A DNA stretch of 64,000 nt from Vibrio penaeicida (GTDB lineage: Bacteria; Pseudomonadota; Gammaproteobacteria; Enterobacterales; Vibrionaceae): positions 1,798,001-1,862,000 of the forward strand of contig NZ_AP025144.1 in NCBI RefSeq assembly GCF_019977755.1. Reading direction: 5' to 3'. Under the pieces are notes generated by a model, which worked only from the letters and a program-made list of their open reading frames with translations, was not told the DNA's origin and did no database searches. Shown in pieces: positions 18,813 through 27,706 of this stretch (within the stretch, counting starts at the first letter, position 1; every line of letters starts with the position of its first letter). Made by a program: the position numbers and the translations under genes.

Positions 18813-20756
18813 ATGATTAATCAGATCTTACCTTGGTTGCTGGTAACAGTGATCCTAGTTTGGGTTCTTGGAGCGTTAAGGCGTATTTTGATGTGGCGTA
18901 GAGGAAGAAAGGAGCCAGTCAATGTTGTTGCTGGGCTCCTATCCATTCCTAAGCGTTACCTTGTCGACTTGCACCACGTCGTCGCCCGAGACAAATACAT
19001 GTCGAACACGCACGTGGCAGCCGCAGGAGGCTTTGTCGCGTCGTTGCTGGGGCTGATGGCCATCTATTTATTTGACCTCGACTATCACCCCGTAGCATGG
19101 GCTGTGCTTATTTTACCTTTACTCGCGATGTTCGTAGGGGCGATATTCGTTTATCTCAGGCGTGTGAACGCTCCGCCAAACCTATCGAAAGGGGCTTGGA
19201 TGCGCCTTCCTAAAAGCTTGTTGATGTTTTCTGCATCCGGTCTGGCAATTTGCGTGTTCACTCTTGCCTCTCAAGACTCCGTTGTTGGGAATACCGTACT
19301 AGCCGTGGTTTTACTGTTGGGCATTGCGTTAGGTTTGTTAGAGCTAGTGGTTGGTATGACGTGGGGTGGACCGCTAAAGCACGCTTTTTCTGGCGCATTG
19401 CATCTCGCGTTTCACCGCAGAGCAGAACGCTTTTCCGGCATTCGTTCTACAGGATTAAAACCAATAGATATTAAAGAGCCCGCCCCGGGCTTTGGGGTTG
19501 CTAAACCCGAAGATTTTTCATGGAAGCAGCTGCTGAGTTTTGATGCGTGTGTCCAATGTGGTCGATGCGAAAAAATGTGCCCTGCGTTTGCGGCTGGTCA
19601 GCCTCTTAACCCGAAGAAAATGATCCAAGACTTGGTTGTTGGGATGGCGGGTGGAGATACATCACGCTATGCCGGTCAGGGTTACCCCGGAAAAGAGGGT
19701 GACATTGGTGAAGGCGGTAAAGACCAACCTCTATTTGAAAAGCTCTTAGATCCGGAGACTGTTTGGTCTTGCACAACTTGTCGAGCGTGTGTGGAAGAGT
19801 GTCCCATGATGATTGAACACGTTGACGCCATGGTCGATATGAGACGGCATTTAACGCTAGACCTTGGTCAAACACCCGGTAAAGGCCGAGAAGTGTTGGA
19901 AAATTTGATCGCGACAGATAACCCAAATGGGCTGCCTCCGGTACAACGCCACAACTGGGGAATCGATCTAAAACTGCCCGTACTCAAAGAAGTCAAAGAG
20001 TGCGACGTGCTGTTTTGGGTGGGCGACGCAGCCTTTGATATGCGAAATCAGCGCACCATACGCGCAGTGGTCAAGTTGCTGCGTCGTGCTGGGGTATCTT
20101 TTGCCGTTTTGGGTAACGAAGAGTTGGATAGTGGGGATCTCGCCCGCAGACTGGGTGACGAAGCCACCTTCCAGCGATTGGCGAAAGCCAATATTGGTGT
20201 ACTGAACAAATACCGCTTTAAGGCGATTGTTACGGCTGATCCCCATGCGTTTCACGTCCTAAAAAACGAGTACCCCGATTTTGGCGGTAACTTTGAAGTG
20301 GAACATCATACTCAGCTGCTTGCGAGGTTGGTTGAAAGCGGGTCGCTTCACTTGGATAGCGATGTATCTAAAGGCACTGTGACTTACCATGATCCATGTT
20401 ATCTGGGGCGTTACAACGAGGAATATGAAGCACCGAGATACTTACTTAAGCAGCTTGGGTTTGAACTGAAAGAGATGGAGCGTTCTGGCTATCGGTCTCG
20501 ATGTTGCGGCGGTGGTGGAGGGGCTCCGGTCACAGACATACCGGGAGAAAAACGCATTCCCGATATTCGCATGAAAGACATAAAAGAAACCCAAGCAGAC
20601 GTGGTTGCCGTTGGATGCCCTCAGTGTACATTAATGCTTGAAGGTGTTGTCGAACCAAGACCCGACGTGAAAGATATTGCGGAGCTTTTATTGGAAGCGT
20701 TGCCAGCAGAAAAAGCACAACCAGCGGCGACGGTGTCCGCTAGGGAGGTTGCATGA
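18813..20756 (+). CDS. dgcB: Dimethylglycine demethylase, membrane iron-sulfur subunit DgcB
   Basis: Carries electrons from DgcA toward the quinone pool, probably with the nearby ETF. The 647-residue protein has an N-terminal membrane domain (DUF3483-like, about residues 1-200, with one early and four later hydrophobic segments). It then has two [4Fe-4S] motifs (CVQCGRCEKMCP near 247; CTTCRACVEECP near 320) and a C-terminal CCG-type domain (HDPCYLGRYN, CCGGGGGAP) like those of HdrB/GlpC proteins. Its stop overlaps the etfA start as ATGA, which couples the two. Confidence 0.92.
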   Translation: MINQILPWLLVTVILVWVLGALRRILMWRRGRKEPVNVVAGLLSIPKRYLVDLHHVVARDKYMSNTHVAAAGGFVASLLGLMAIYLFDLDYHPVAWAVLILPLLAMFVGAIFVYLRRVNAPPNLSKGAWMRLPKSLLMFSASGLAICVFTLASQDSVVGNTVLAVVLLLGIALGLLELVVGMTWGGPLKHAFSGALHLAFHRRAERFSGIRSTGLKPIDIKEPAPGFGVAKPEDFSWKQLLSFDACVQCGRCEKMCPAFAAGQPLNPKKMIQDLVVGMAGGDTSRYAGQGYPGKEGDIGEGGKDQPLFEKLLDPETVWSCTTCRACVEECPMMIEHVDAMVDMRRHLTLDLGQTPGKGREVLENLIATDNPNGLPPVQRHNWGIDLKLPVLKEVKECDVLFWVGDAAFDMRNQRTIRAVVKLLRRAGVSFAVLGNEELDSGDLARRLGDEATFQRLAKANIGVLNKYRFKAIVTADPHAFHVLKNEYPDFGGNFEVEHHTQLLARLVESGSLHLDSDVSKGTVTYHDPCYLGRYNEEYEAPRYLLKQLGFELKEMERSGYRSRCCGGGGGAPVTDIPGEKRIPDIRMKDIKETQADVVAVGCPQCTLMLEGVVEPRPDVKDIAELLLEALPAEKAQPAATVSAREVA

Positions 20757-22042
20757 GTGAAATCATCGTAAGGCGAGATCCACGCAGAGAGCGTATCGCA
20801 CGGAATAGACTTCACCCTGAGCATACTAACCTTGGTGAGCCTCAATACGGACCGACAGGCTTGATTCGTAAAAAGGTGCATGGCATTGGTTTTATTGGTC
20901 CAAGTGGAGTGAAACGCATTGATCGCCTTAATTTGGGCAGTGCCGCGACAAGTTCGGTCGTCAGTGTTCGCGGAGCGTCTCAGGAACTGAAGCGGCAAGA
21001 CTACACCCCAGAAAGCACGGATGCCCCAATCATGGTTGTACTTGAAACCACGTCTGGGAAAATTTCTGAACACGGTAAAGACATTTTGGGGCTGGCTCAT
21101 AAACAGGCGTCTTCTTGTTCACCTACTCAGCCTGTCGATCTTGTCTTGTTTGGGGAGCTAAAGGAGGAGCTGGGAAGCTTGGGCGTGGATAGAGTGGTTT
21201 ACGCTAATGAAACCGTATTTTTAGGCTACAACCCTGAAGGAAAAGCCAAATTTGTTTATGAACAAGTCATGAAGCTAAGCCCTAGAAACATTCTTATCGC
21301 TGAGAGTGACGATGGCAGTGGAGAGCTAGGACGCAGGTTGGCTGCCTCGCTTAATGTGAGACCAAGTACGAACGTGTACAAATGGCAAAACGACCAATGC
21401 CATTGCTTGTCTTCCAAAGGAACGCGGCAATATGTTCAGAAGGCATCAAGAGTGATGCTGTTACTACCCGAATGCGAAGAGCCAGTAACGGAAACGAGCC
21501 ATGCGTGTATTGATATAGGAGCGGAGATCAACTCGGACCTATGTGCGCCTATAGGTATCTCAGACAAAGGCTCGGTTGATGTCGACCCTGCAACCATTTC
21601 ACTTGGCGAAGCAGAGTTCATTTTGTCGGGAGGGAACGGGGTCAAGGATTGGGCGCTATTCAAACAATTGGCATCGGAATTGGGTGCCACGATGGGCGCG
21701 AGTCGAGTTGCGGTAGACGATGGGTTTATGCCCCGAAGTACTCAGGTAGGTGCAACGGGTACTTGGGTTACCGCCAGAGTTTATATCGCTGTGGGTATTT
21801 CTGGAGCCGTTCAGCACCTACAAGGTATTGAGAAGTGTGAAAAAGTCATCGCAATCAATACAGATTTGGGGTGCGATATGATTAAGCGCTCTGAGTTAAG
21901 TGTGATCGCTGATAGCAGCGAGATCATGAAGGCGATGAGCGTACTGCTACGCAAAGATTCAGATGAAATTGTTATCGGAGACACATTGATTTCCCGTTCC
22001 GACTCGAACAACCTTGAGCACAAGGAGGTTGAACATGCTTAA
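20753..22042 (+). CDS. etfA: Electron transfer flavoprotein, alpha subunit (dedicated to dimethylglycine oxidation)
   Basis: The FAD-binding ETF alpha subunit, 429 residues. This is longer than the roughly 310 of a housekeeping EtfA because of an 80-100-residue N-terminal extension rich in basic residues (RRDPRRERIARNRL). The FAD-binding signature is intact near the C-terminus (GASRVAVDDGFMPR, QVGATG, AVGISGAVQHLQGI, AINTD). It overlaps dgcB by 4 bases and etfB by 8 bases. The context suggests it takes electrons from DgcAB rather than from acyl-CoA dehydrogenases. Confidence 0.88.
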   Translation: MSEIIVRRDPRRERIARNRLHPEHTNLGEPQYGPTGLIRKKVHGIGFIGPSGVKRIDRLNLGSAATSSVVSVRGASQELKRQDYTPESTDAPIMVVLETTSGKISEHGKDILGLAHKQASSCSPTQPVDLVLFGELKEELGSLGVDRVVYANETVFLGYNPEGKAKFVYEQVMKLSPRNILIAESDDGSGELGRRLAASLNVRPSTNVYKWQNDQCHCLSSKGTRQYVQKASRVMLLLPECEEPVTETSHACIDIGAEINSDLCAPIGISDKGSVDVDPATISLGEAEFILSGGNGVKDWALFKQLASELGATMGASRVAVDDGFMPRSTQVGATGTWVTARVYIAVGISGAVQHLQGIEKCEKVIAINTDLGCDMIKRSELSVIADSSEIMKAMSVLLRKDSDEIVIGDTLISRSDSNNLEHKEVEHA

Positions 22043-22811
22043 AGCGATAGGATTAGTTTCAGTGGGGGAGCACCCTTATACCAAACGCGCCAGACGAGCA
22101 GATCAAGACGCAAAAATGGTGGAATTGGCACTGGGTTTGGATGCCGTGAATTTGGAGCTATTGCACGCTGGCGATCCTGATGAACCTTCCTTAAGAGATT
22201 ACCTAGGAATGGGTATTCCAGATTTAACCGTACTGTCACAGCCAGCAAATGCGGATGTTATTCCGGCGCTGGTGGATTACATATGCTCTACGAACGCTGA
22301 TGTCATACTGACAGGGACAGAAGCGGAGGTAGGTGAATGCTCGGGGCATCTGCCTTATACCGTAGCCAATTTACTGGGTTTCACATTGGTACCGAAGATT
22401 GTAGAGGTACTGAGAATAGACAATAATAGCGCAACGGTGTTGCAGGCACTACCAAGAGGGCAAAGACGAAAGGTAGAAGTGAATTTGCCGTTTGTTGGTC
22501 TTGTTGATTCGGCAGCAGCAGAGCCTAGGCAAATTTCTTACTTAAAGTCGGTCTCTGGAAACATCTATTATTTGGGAGCACCATTTATTAAAGACCTAGC
22601 GCTTGAAAACTGGGAATTTGAGCCAGCCGCCAAACGCCCTAAACGCTTGAAAAAAGTAAAAGCAACGTCGGCAAAAGACCGGTTTAAAGCCGCAACCGCG
22701 AAATCGGAAACGACATCGAGCCAAGTAATGCACGCGCCAGATCCAAATGAGGCTGCAGAGGAGATTCTGAAAGTATTAAAAGCGGAAGGGTTACTAAAAA
22801 AGCGAGGATAG
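22035..22811 (+). CDS. etfB: Electron transfer flavoprotein, beta subunit
   Basis: A 258-residue ETF beta partner. It has the beta-type N-terminal nucleotide domain with VSVGEHPYTKRARRADQDA and the central TGTEAEVGECSGHLPYTVANLLG motif. The C-terminal 50 residues are lysine/alanine-rich and divergent. The start at 22035 follows a perfect AAGGAGG, whereas an upstream in-frame start would overlap etfA by 29 bases. It is the last gene of the dipeptidase-dgcAB-etfAB unit. Assignment of alpha and beta rests on the FAD motif being in the preceding gene. Confidence 0.87.
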   Translation: MLKAIGLVSVGEHPYTKRARRADQDAKMVELALGLDAVNLELLHAGDPDEPSLRDYLGMGIPDLTVLSQPANADVIPALVDYICSTNADVILTGTEAEVGECSGHLPYTVANLLGFTLVPKIVEVLRIDNNSATVLQALPRGQRRKVEVNLPFVGLVDSAAAEPRQISYLKSVSGNIYYLGAPFIKDLALENWEFEPAAKRPKRLKKVKATSAKDRFKAATAKSETTSSQVMHAPDPNEAAEEILKVLKAEGLLKKRG

Positions 22812-22870
22812 CCTCTATTTCTTTTGATCAGTTATTGCTTTTGATCCGTTTAACTCACCTCCCAACAAGT

Positions 22871-22904
22871 AAAAATCCGATAAGCGTTGTTTATCGGATT
22901 TTTT
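22871..22904. terminator. Terminator between etfB and gbdR (both directions)
   Basis: A 13-bp inverted repeat (AAAAATCCGATAA/TTATCGGATTTTT) with a 7-base loop, A-rich on one side and T-rich on the other. It can stop both convergent units. Confidence 0.9.
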
Positions 22905-22945
22905 ATGATTTCGTGAACCAGATATGAGGGGCGAAAGACCGAAAG

Positions 22946-23995
22946 CTAAATCACGCTTTTCACCATGACCTCTTCATGAAGGGATACCGATGCATAAGTC
23001 GGCTCATTCGATGAAGAAGGAGCCTGGCTCATTGAGAATTTGGCTGAACGCTCAGATTTAGGAGGAGAGCCAAAGTAGTCGCGATAACACTTGCTGAAAT
23101 GAGACGTCGAAACAAACCCGCACGCGATAGACACTTCAATAATGGACAGATTTGTCTGCTTAAGAAGTTGTTTTGCACGGTTTAGCCGAAGGTGCAGGTA
23201 GTAACGAGAAGGGGAGTAGTTTAAGTACTTCTGGAACAGGCGTTCTAGCTGTCTTCTTGAAAGGTCAACGTATCCTGCCATTTCGTCCATACTGATGGTT
23301 TCTTCAAGGTTAGCTTCCATCAGCATGATGATTTCGCGAAGCTTGGGCTGAGAAGCGCCAACCAAACTTTTTAGTGGCAGTGTTTGCATTTCCTCGCTGT
23401 CGCGAATACGGTCACAAATAAACATTTGCGAAATCGCAGCACTGAGCTTTTCGCCATGTTGGCGATTAATCATTTGGAGCATCATATCCATCGGCGCAGT
23501 TCCACCCGTACAGGTCATGCGTTTCTCTGATATGGTGAAAATCTTATTACTCACGTGGATGGCGGAAAATTCTTCCTGCATGCCAGCCATATATTCCCAG
23601 TGGATTGCACAAGGGTGCCCATCTAAGAGACCTGCTTTCGCAAGAATATAGCTCCCCGTACACAAGCTGCCCAACGTAATATGTTGCCGATCCAAGTGCA
23701 AAAGCCAATTCAGCATTTTAGGTTGGCATTGTTGTTGTACACCCACGCCTCCGCAAACAATGACTGTTTCCGACTCGGAAGCAAGTTCCATCGACCCATC
23801 TACATTGATACTAAGTGCGTCACTCGCTTGGACCGACTGTCCATCCAAGCTTACTGTGTTCCATTCATACAACCGTTCTCCCGACAACTGATTAGCCATT
23901 CTTAGCACTTCAATTGCCGAAGCAAATGCGATCATAGTGAAGTTTTCAACCAGTACAAAACTGATCTTTGTCCCTGTTTGTATCGATGAGGTCAT
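22946..23995 (-). CDS. gbdR: AraC-family regulator of betaine/choline catabolism (GbdR-like)
   Basis: A 349-residue regulator with an N-terminal DJ-1/PfpI (GATase-1-like) sensing domain (about 5-190: ENFTMIAFASAIEVLRMANQLSG, VIVCGGVGVQ, LGSLCTGSYILA) and a C-terminal AraC double helix-turn-helix (about 245-330: MAGYVDLSRRQLERLFQKYL, IACGFVSTSHFSKCYRDYFG). In Pseudomonas the homologue senses betaine and dimethylglycine and activates gbc, dgc, sox and related genes. The start at 23995 (MTSSIQ) has AAAGGAGGA upstream; a longer frame to 24040 lacks such a site. Divergent from gbcA. Confidence 0.9.
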   Translation of the reverse strand: MTSSIQTGTKISFVLVENFTMIAFASAIEVLRMANQLSGERLYEWNTVSLDGQSVQASDALSINVDGSMELASESETVIVCGGVGVQQQCQPKMLNWLLHLDRQHITLGSLCTGSYILAKAGLLDGHPCAIHWEYMAGMQEEFSAIHVSNKIFTISEKRMTCTGGTAPMDMMLQMINRQHGEKLSAAISQMFICDRIRDSEEMQTLPLKSLVGASQPKLREIIMLMEANLEETISMDEMAGYVDLSRRQLERLFQKYLNYSPSRYYLHLRLNRAKQLLKQTNLSIIEVSIACGFVSTSHFSKCYRDYFGSPPKSERSAKFSMSQAPSSSNEPTYASVSLHEEVMVKSVI

Positions 23996-24136
23996 GACGA
24001 TCCTCCTTTTGCTTCCGTGTGTGAGTAAACTGACCTTCAAGATTGCTCATGTGATCATTTTGTTATCTTTTGGTTAATAATTAATCAGCGGGCGTTTACT
24101 CTGTAAAGCCAGTTATTCTCTGTTTGTGATCCATCA

Positions 24137-24170
24137 TTTATTTTTAATTGATCATTCAATTAAAAATAAA
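24137..24170. repeat. 15-bp perfect inverted repeat in the gbdR-gbcA region
   Basis: TTTATTTTTAATTGA and its exact complement TCAATTAAAAATAAA are separated by TCAT. It lies about 142 bases upstream of gbdR and 325 upstream of gbcA. It could be an operator, or a terminator for a leader transcript. Confidence 0.8.
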
Positions 24171-24322
24171 AAAGTAAATTTTATCGAGGGTTGTGTGCGC
24201 TTTTCGTATTTTATTGATCGCTAACACATTGTGAAGGTTTGTTCCTTCGACTTGTCTTTTTTGAGCATATTCGTGTCTCAAATAACTAAGTGTGAACTTT
24301 GGGTATTGCTCAAGATATCCCA

Positions 24323-24367
24323 CAACAACCACTTTATGACTGCGGGCTTTTGTAAAGTGGGTTGTTG
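24323..24367 (+). repeat. Stem-loop in the gbcA leader
   Basis: CAACAACCACTTTA (24323-24336) pairs with TAAAGTGGGTTGTTG (24353-24367): 14 bp with one bulged G and a 16-base loop. If transcription starts upstream, it folds in the gbcA leader RNA. Confidence 0.65.
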
Positions 24368-24494
24368 GCAACCCTTTAACATCGGTGTGTTTGTCATCAC
24401 CCATTCACACCGCTGCTTTTTAGGGAATCAGAGCTTTTCTCAACAGTGTTGATGAAAAGCGTGTGGGATAGGTAGCGCTATAAGAGATAGACCC

Positions 24495-25769
24495 ATGGAA
24501 GCAAATATCAAAAAAAGGCCTCAAAAAGGACTTATAGACGAGCAAAAAGTGTTGGACATGTTGCGAGAGCGAAACCCTCGATACTCGTTGGAACAAGAGT
24601 TTTACAACAACCAAGAACTGTTTGATATCGATATGAAATCTATATTCGAACGTGAATGGCTTTTTGCAGGGTTAACGTGTGAAATTCCTGATAAAGGAAA
24701 CTACATCGCGTTTGAGGTTGGGAACAATCCGGTCATGATCACACGGGGTGATAACGGCGAAGTTTATGCCTTGCATAATGTATGTCGTCACCGTGGTTCG
24801 AAAATTTGTACTAAGCATCGCGGTAAATCCGCTAAGTTAGTTTGCCCATACCATCAATGGACATACAACATGGATGGTGAGTTGATTTACGCCGGTCAGG
24901 AGATGGGTTCGGATTTTGATAAAAAGAAATTCAGTTTGAAGCCTATACACTGTAAAACGGCAGGAGGGTACATCTTTATTTCTCTCGCTGAGAATCCGCC
25001 TGAAATTGACGAGTTTCTCAAAGATTTAGAGCACTACCTTGAACCCTATGACTTGGAAAACGCCAAAGTTGCCGTCCAAAGTGTCATGATGGAAGAGGCG
25101 AACTGGAAGCTCGTTATCGAGAACAATCGAGAGTGCTACCACTGTGAAGGTTCGCACCCAGAACTGTTAGGCTCCCTTTTAGAGTGGGATGACACTAATG
25201 ATCCACGGGCGTCTGACGAGTTCAAAGCGCTTGTTGCCGAAAAGCAAAAAATATGGGATGAAAATGGCATTCCTCACGAGCATAAATCTGCTTATGGGAA
25301 TCAAAATCGAATTGTGCGCATGCCCTTAAAAGATGGCGTAAGCGCAATGACGATGAACGGTGAAGTGGGTTGCAAGAAATTAATGGGGCGTATTAATACT
25401 CCTGATTTGGGTTCAATGCGAATTCTGCATTTGCCTAACTCATGGAACCATGCTCAAGGTGACCACTTGATCGCTTTCCAAGTGATTCCTGTTGCGCCCC
25501 AGTTAAGTAAAGTGATTACCAAGTGGATTGTCCATAAAGATGCGGTTGAAGGTATCGATTACGATGTAGATAACCTACGTAAGGTTTGGGATGCAACGAA
25601 CGACCAAGACCGTATTCTTGGGGAAACCAACCAACTGGGTATTAACTCGATGGCTTATGAACCGGGTCCTTACTCCGAGACCTATGAATTTGGTGTGATC
25701 AATTTTATCAATTGGTATGCCGACAAAATGCTCGCTAACCTTGATAGCGGCATGGTGGACAATGAATAA
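24495..25769 (+). CDS. gbcA: Glycine betaine demethylase (monooxygenase), Rieske oxygenase subunit
   Basis: Catalyses the first demethylation of glycine betaine to dimethylglycine plus formaldehyde with O2, using electrons from GbcB. The 424-residue protein has a Rieske [2Fe-2S] domain (CRHRGSKIC and LVCPYHQW, about residues 95-122) and a C-terminal catalytic domain with the mononuclear-iron histidines in ENNRECYHCEGSHPEL (about residues 210-225). It is divergent from its likely regulator gbdR and followed by a terminator, so it is probably monocistronic. Confidence 0.92.
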   Translation: MEANIKKRPQKGLIDEQKVLDMLRERNPRYSLEQEFYNNQELFDIDMKSIFEREWLFAGLTCEIPDKGNYIAFEVGNNPVMITRGDNGEVYALHNVCRHRGSKICTKHRGKSAKLVCPYHQWTYNMDGELIYAGQEMGSDFDKKKFSLKPIHCKTAGGYIFISLAENPPEIDEFLKDLEHYLEPYDLENAKVAVQSVMMEEANWKLVIENNRECYHCEGSHPELLGSLLEWDDTNDPRASDEFKALVAEKQKIWDENGIPHEHKSAYGNQNRIVRMPLKDGVSAMTMNGEVGCKKLMGRINTPDLGSMRILHLPNSWNHAQGDHLIAFQVIPVAPQLSKVITKWIVHKDAVEGIDYDVDNLRKVWDATNDQDRILGETNQLGINSMAYEPGPYSETYEFGVINFINWYADKMLANLDSGMVDNE

Positions 25770-25847
25770 TGCGACTCTATTTGTTGACCGCCTTTTTAAA
25801 AAAAGATGAACATTTTAGGTTGTTCTCTTTTTCTTAGGTGATGAAAC

Positions 25848-25880
25848 CAAAGGAACCTCTCTACTGGGGTTCCTTTTTTC
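25848..25880 (+). terminator. Rho-independent terminator after gbcA
   Basis: AAAGGAACC pairs with GGTTCCTTT across a CTCTACTGG-type loop, followed by T6. It separates gbcA from phoA. Confidence 0.88.
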
Positions 25881-25944
25881 GTTTTAAAGAACAAGGTGAT
25901 GCTTTCGAGTAGCGCCAAAATTTTCAATCAATGGAACAGAAACG

Positions 25945-27555
25945 ATGAAATTACATGGAAGAAGATTATCGCTCATGTCCTTAGCGGCAGCCGCTATTGG
26001 CTTAAGTGCTAATATGGCGTTCGCGGAATCAAAAACAAAAAATATCATACTGGTTATAGGAGACGGAATGGGCCCCCAGCAAGTGGGCTTATTGCAAACG
26101 TATTCCGATCTTGCCCCTAAGTCGGTGCTGAAAGGAAAAGGTACGGTGTTTGAGCGCATGATCAAAGGTGGTCAAATGAACATGTCGATGACACACCCTG
26201 ATAAAGCGATTGTGGTCGATTCCGCTGCTTCAGCGAGCCAACTTGCAACAGGGCAAATGTCGGGGGCGGAAATGATCGGGCTAAATGCGAAAGGGTATTC
26301 GGCACGTACCGTACTCGAAGTGGCGAAACAAAAAGGCATGTCGGTCGGTTTGGTTTCGGATACGCGTATTACCCACGCAACACCAGGGTCATTTGCTGCG
26401 CATGTTGCTCATCGAAGTTTGGAAAACAAAATCGCAGAGCAAATGCTCGCAAGCGATGCTGATGTGTTGCTCTCTGGTGGTTTGAGGTATTGGATACCAA
26501 AAAGCGCGAGTGACAAAACCTCGGAAGCACACAAAGCGCTCACGGCGAAAACCGACGGAAAAGTGCGTATTAAATCGAAGCGAAAAGATGAACGCAACCT
26601 CATTACCGAAGCTGAAGGGGCAGGATACGAAACCGTCTTTACTAAAGAGCAATTAAGCAACTCGAAGGGCAACAAAGTACTTGGGTTGTTCTCTTATTCA
26701 GGAATGTATGATGGCATTACTAACAGCAAGCTCAAAGGTGATGATCAGCGTGCGCAACCGACACTTGAAGAGATGGCCAAACATGCGATCAGCGTGTTGG
26801 AAAAAAACGAGAACGGTTTTTTCCTAATGGTCGAAGCGGGGCAAATAGATTGGGCTGGGCATTATAACGATACGGGCAGCATGCTGCACGAGATGCTAAA
26901 AATGAACGATGCCGTAACCAGCATACTCGACTGGGCTGATACCAGAAACGACACTCTCGTATTGGTGACCGCAGATCATGAAACAGGCGGTTTTGGCTTC
27001 AGTTATTCAGCGGTGGACTTACCCGATCCTCAAGAGCTGCCTGGAGATGCATTTGAAGGAAGAGACTACAAGCCTAATTTCAATTTCATTTCTCCTAATG
27101 TATTGGATAAGATTTACAACCAAAAAATCAGCCACGCTGATCTGTTTTACTCCGAATTTGATGGGTTAGATAAAGCGCAGCAAACACCCGAGAACCTGGC
27201 GAAGTTAGTCGCTGAGAATAGCGACTTTGAAATCAGCGCAGCGCAGGCGAAAAAGATACTCGACACTCAGCCTAACCCCTATTACGTTCGGGATCACAAA
27301 TACCTAAGCAGTAAGACCGTGCCAAAACTGGAAGGGTATGGTGCATTCTTCGTGTACCAAACGGACGATAACCGACAAAATTTGCTGGCTCGGGAATTGG
27401 CAGAACAGCAAGGTGTGGTATGGAGCACAGGAAGCCACACCAGCACGCCAGTATTCTTGTTCGCGCAAGGTGAAGACGAAGCGGTTGCGCCTTTCACAAG
27501 CAAACTGTTACATCACACGGATATCGGGCGTTTTATGATAGATATTATTGAATAG
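25945..27555 (+). CDS. phoA: Periplasmic alkaline phosphatase (Vibrio type)
   Basis: Releases phosphate from phosphomonoesters. The 536-residue protein has a signal peptide (MKLHGRRLSLMSLAAAAIG..., cleavage after AFA, about residue 27). Metal-binding motifs are LVIGDGMG (about 36-43), the serine nucleophile in VVDSAASASQLATG (near 92), EAGQIDWAGH, TADHETGG and a late GSHTSTPV. It is longer than the E. coli enzyme, with a large insert (about 350-460) typical of cold-active Vibrio alkaline phosphatases. No clear Pho box was recognised in the 65 bases after the gbcA terminator. It is likely a single-gene unit. Confidence 0.93.
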   Translation: MKLHGRRLSLMSLAAAAIGLSANMAFAESKTKNIILVIGDGMGPQQVGLLQTYSDLAPKSVLKGKGTVFERMIKGGQMNMSMTHPDKAIVVDSAASASQLATGQMSGAEMIGLNAKGYSARTVLEVAKQKGMSVGLVSDTRITHATPGSFAAHVAHRSLENKIAEQMLASDADVLLSGGLRYWIPKSASDKTSEAHKALTAKTDGKVRIKSKRKDERNLITEAEGAGYETVFTKEQLSNSKGNKVLGLFSYSGMYDGITNSKLKGDDQRAQPTLEEMAKHAISVLEKNENGFFLMVEAGQIDWAGHYNDTGSMLHEMLKMNDAVTSILDWADTRNDTLVLVTADHETGGFGFSYSAVDLPDPQELPGDAFEGRDYKPNFNFISPNVLDKIYNQKISHADLFYSEFDGLDKAQQTPENLAKLVAENSDFEISAAQAKKILDTQPNPYYVRDHKYLSSKTVPKLEGYGAFFVYQTDDNRQNLLARELAEQQGVVWSTGSHTSTPVFLFAQGEDEAVAPFTSKLLHHTDIGRFMIDIIE

Positions 27556-27587
27556 TGTTGACACCGATAAATATGCACTCTGTTTTC

Positions 27588-27616
27588 AAAGCCACTTTAT
27601 TCGGTGGCTTTCTTTT
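27588..27616 (+). terminator. Rho-independent terminator after phoA
   Basis: AAAGCCAC/GTGGCTTT stem with an 8-base loop, followed by CTTTTT. Confidence 0.88.
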
Positions 27617-27706
27617 TATACCTGCATAGCTAACACATTTTTGATGTGTACCCAGCATAGTTCCAATGCTATCTTTTTGATTACACAAACGAGAAGGAGC
27701 ATCAAA

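Larger units (their letters stand above)
23996..24494. promoter_or_regulatory. Divergent gbdR-gbcA control region
   Basis: About 500 A/T-rich bases without an acceptable gene. It contains a 15-bp perfect palindrome (24137-24170) and a long imperfect hairpin (24323-24367) and should hold both promoters. The gbcA ribosome binding site is poor (GATAGACCC before the ATG). Two overlapping open frames (24156-24404 minus; 24231-24452 plus) lack ribosome binding sites. Confidence 0.55.

Noticed and set aside
24156..24452. Two overlapping open frames between gbdR and gbcA
   Set aside because: Neither has a ribosome binding site, they overlap each other on opposite strands, and the region contains inverted repeats that suggest control DNA.
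25881..25944. Pho box upstream of phoA
   Set aside because: Looked for CTGTCAT-type repeats between the gbcA terminator and phoA; none is convincing.
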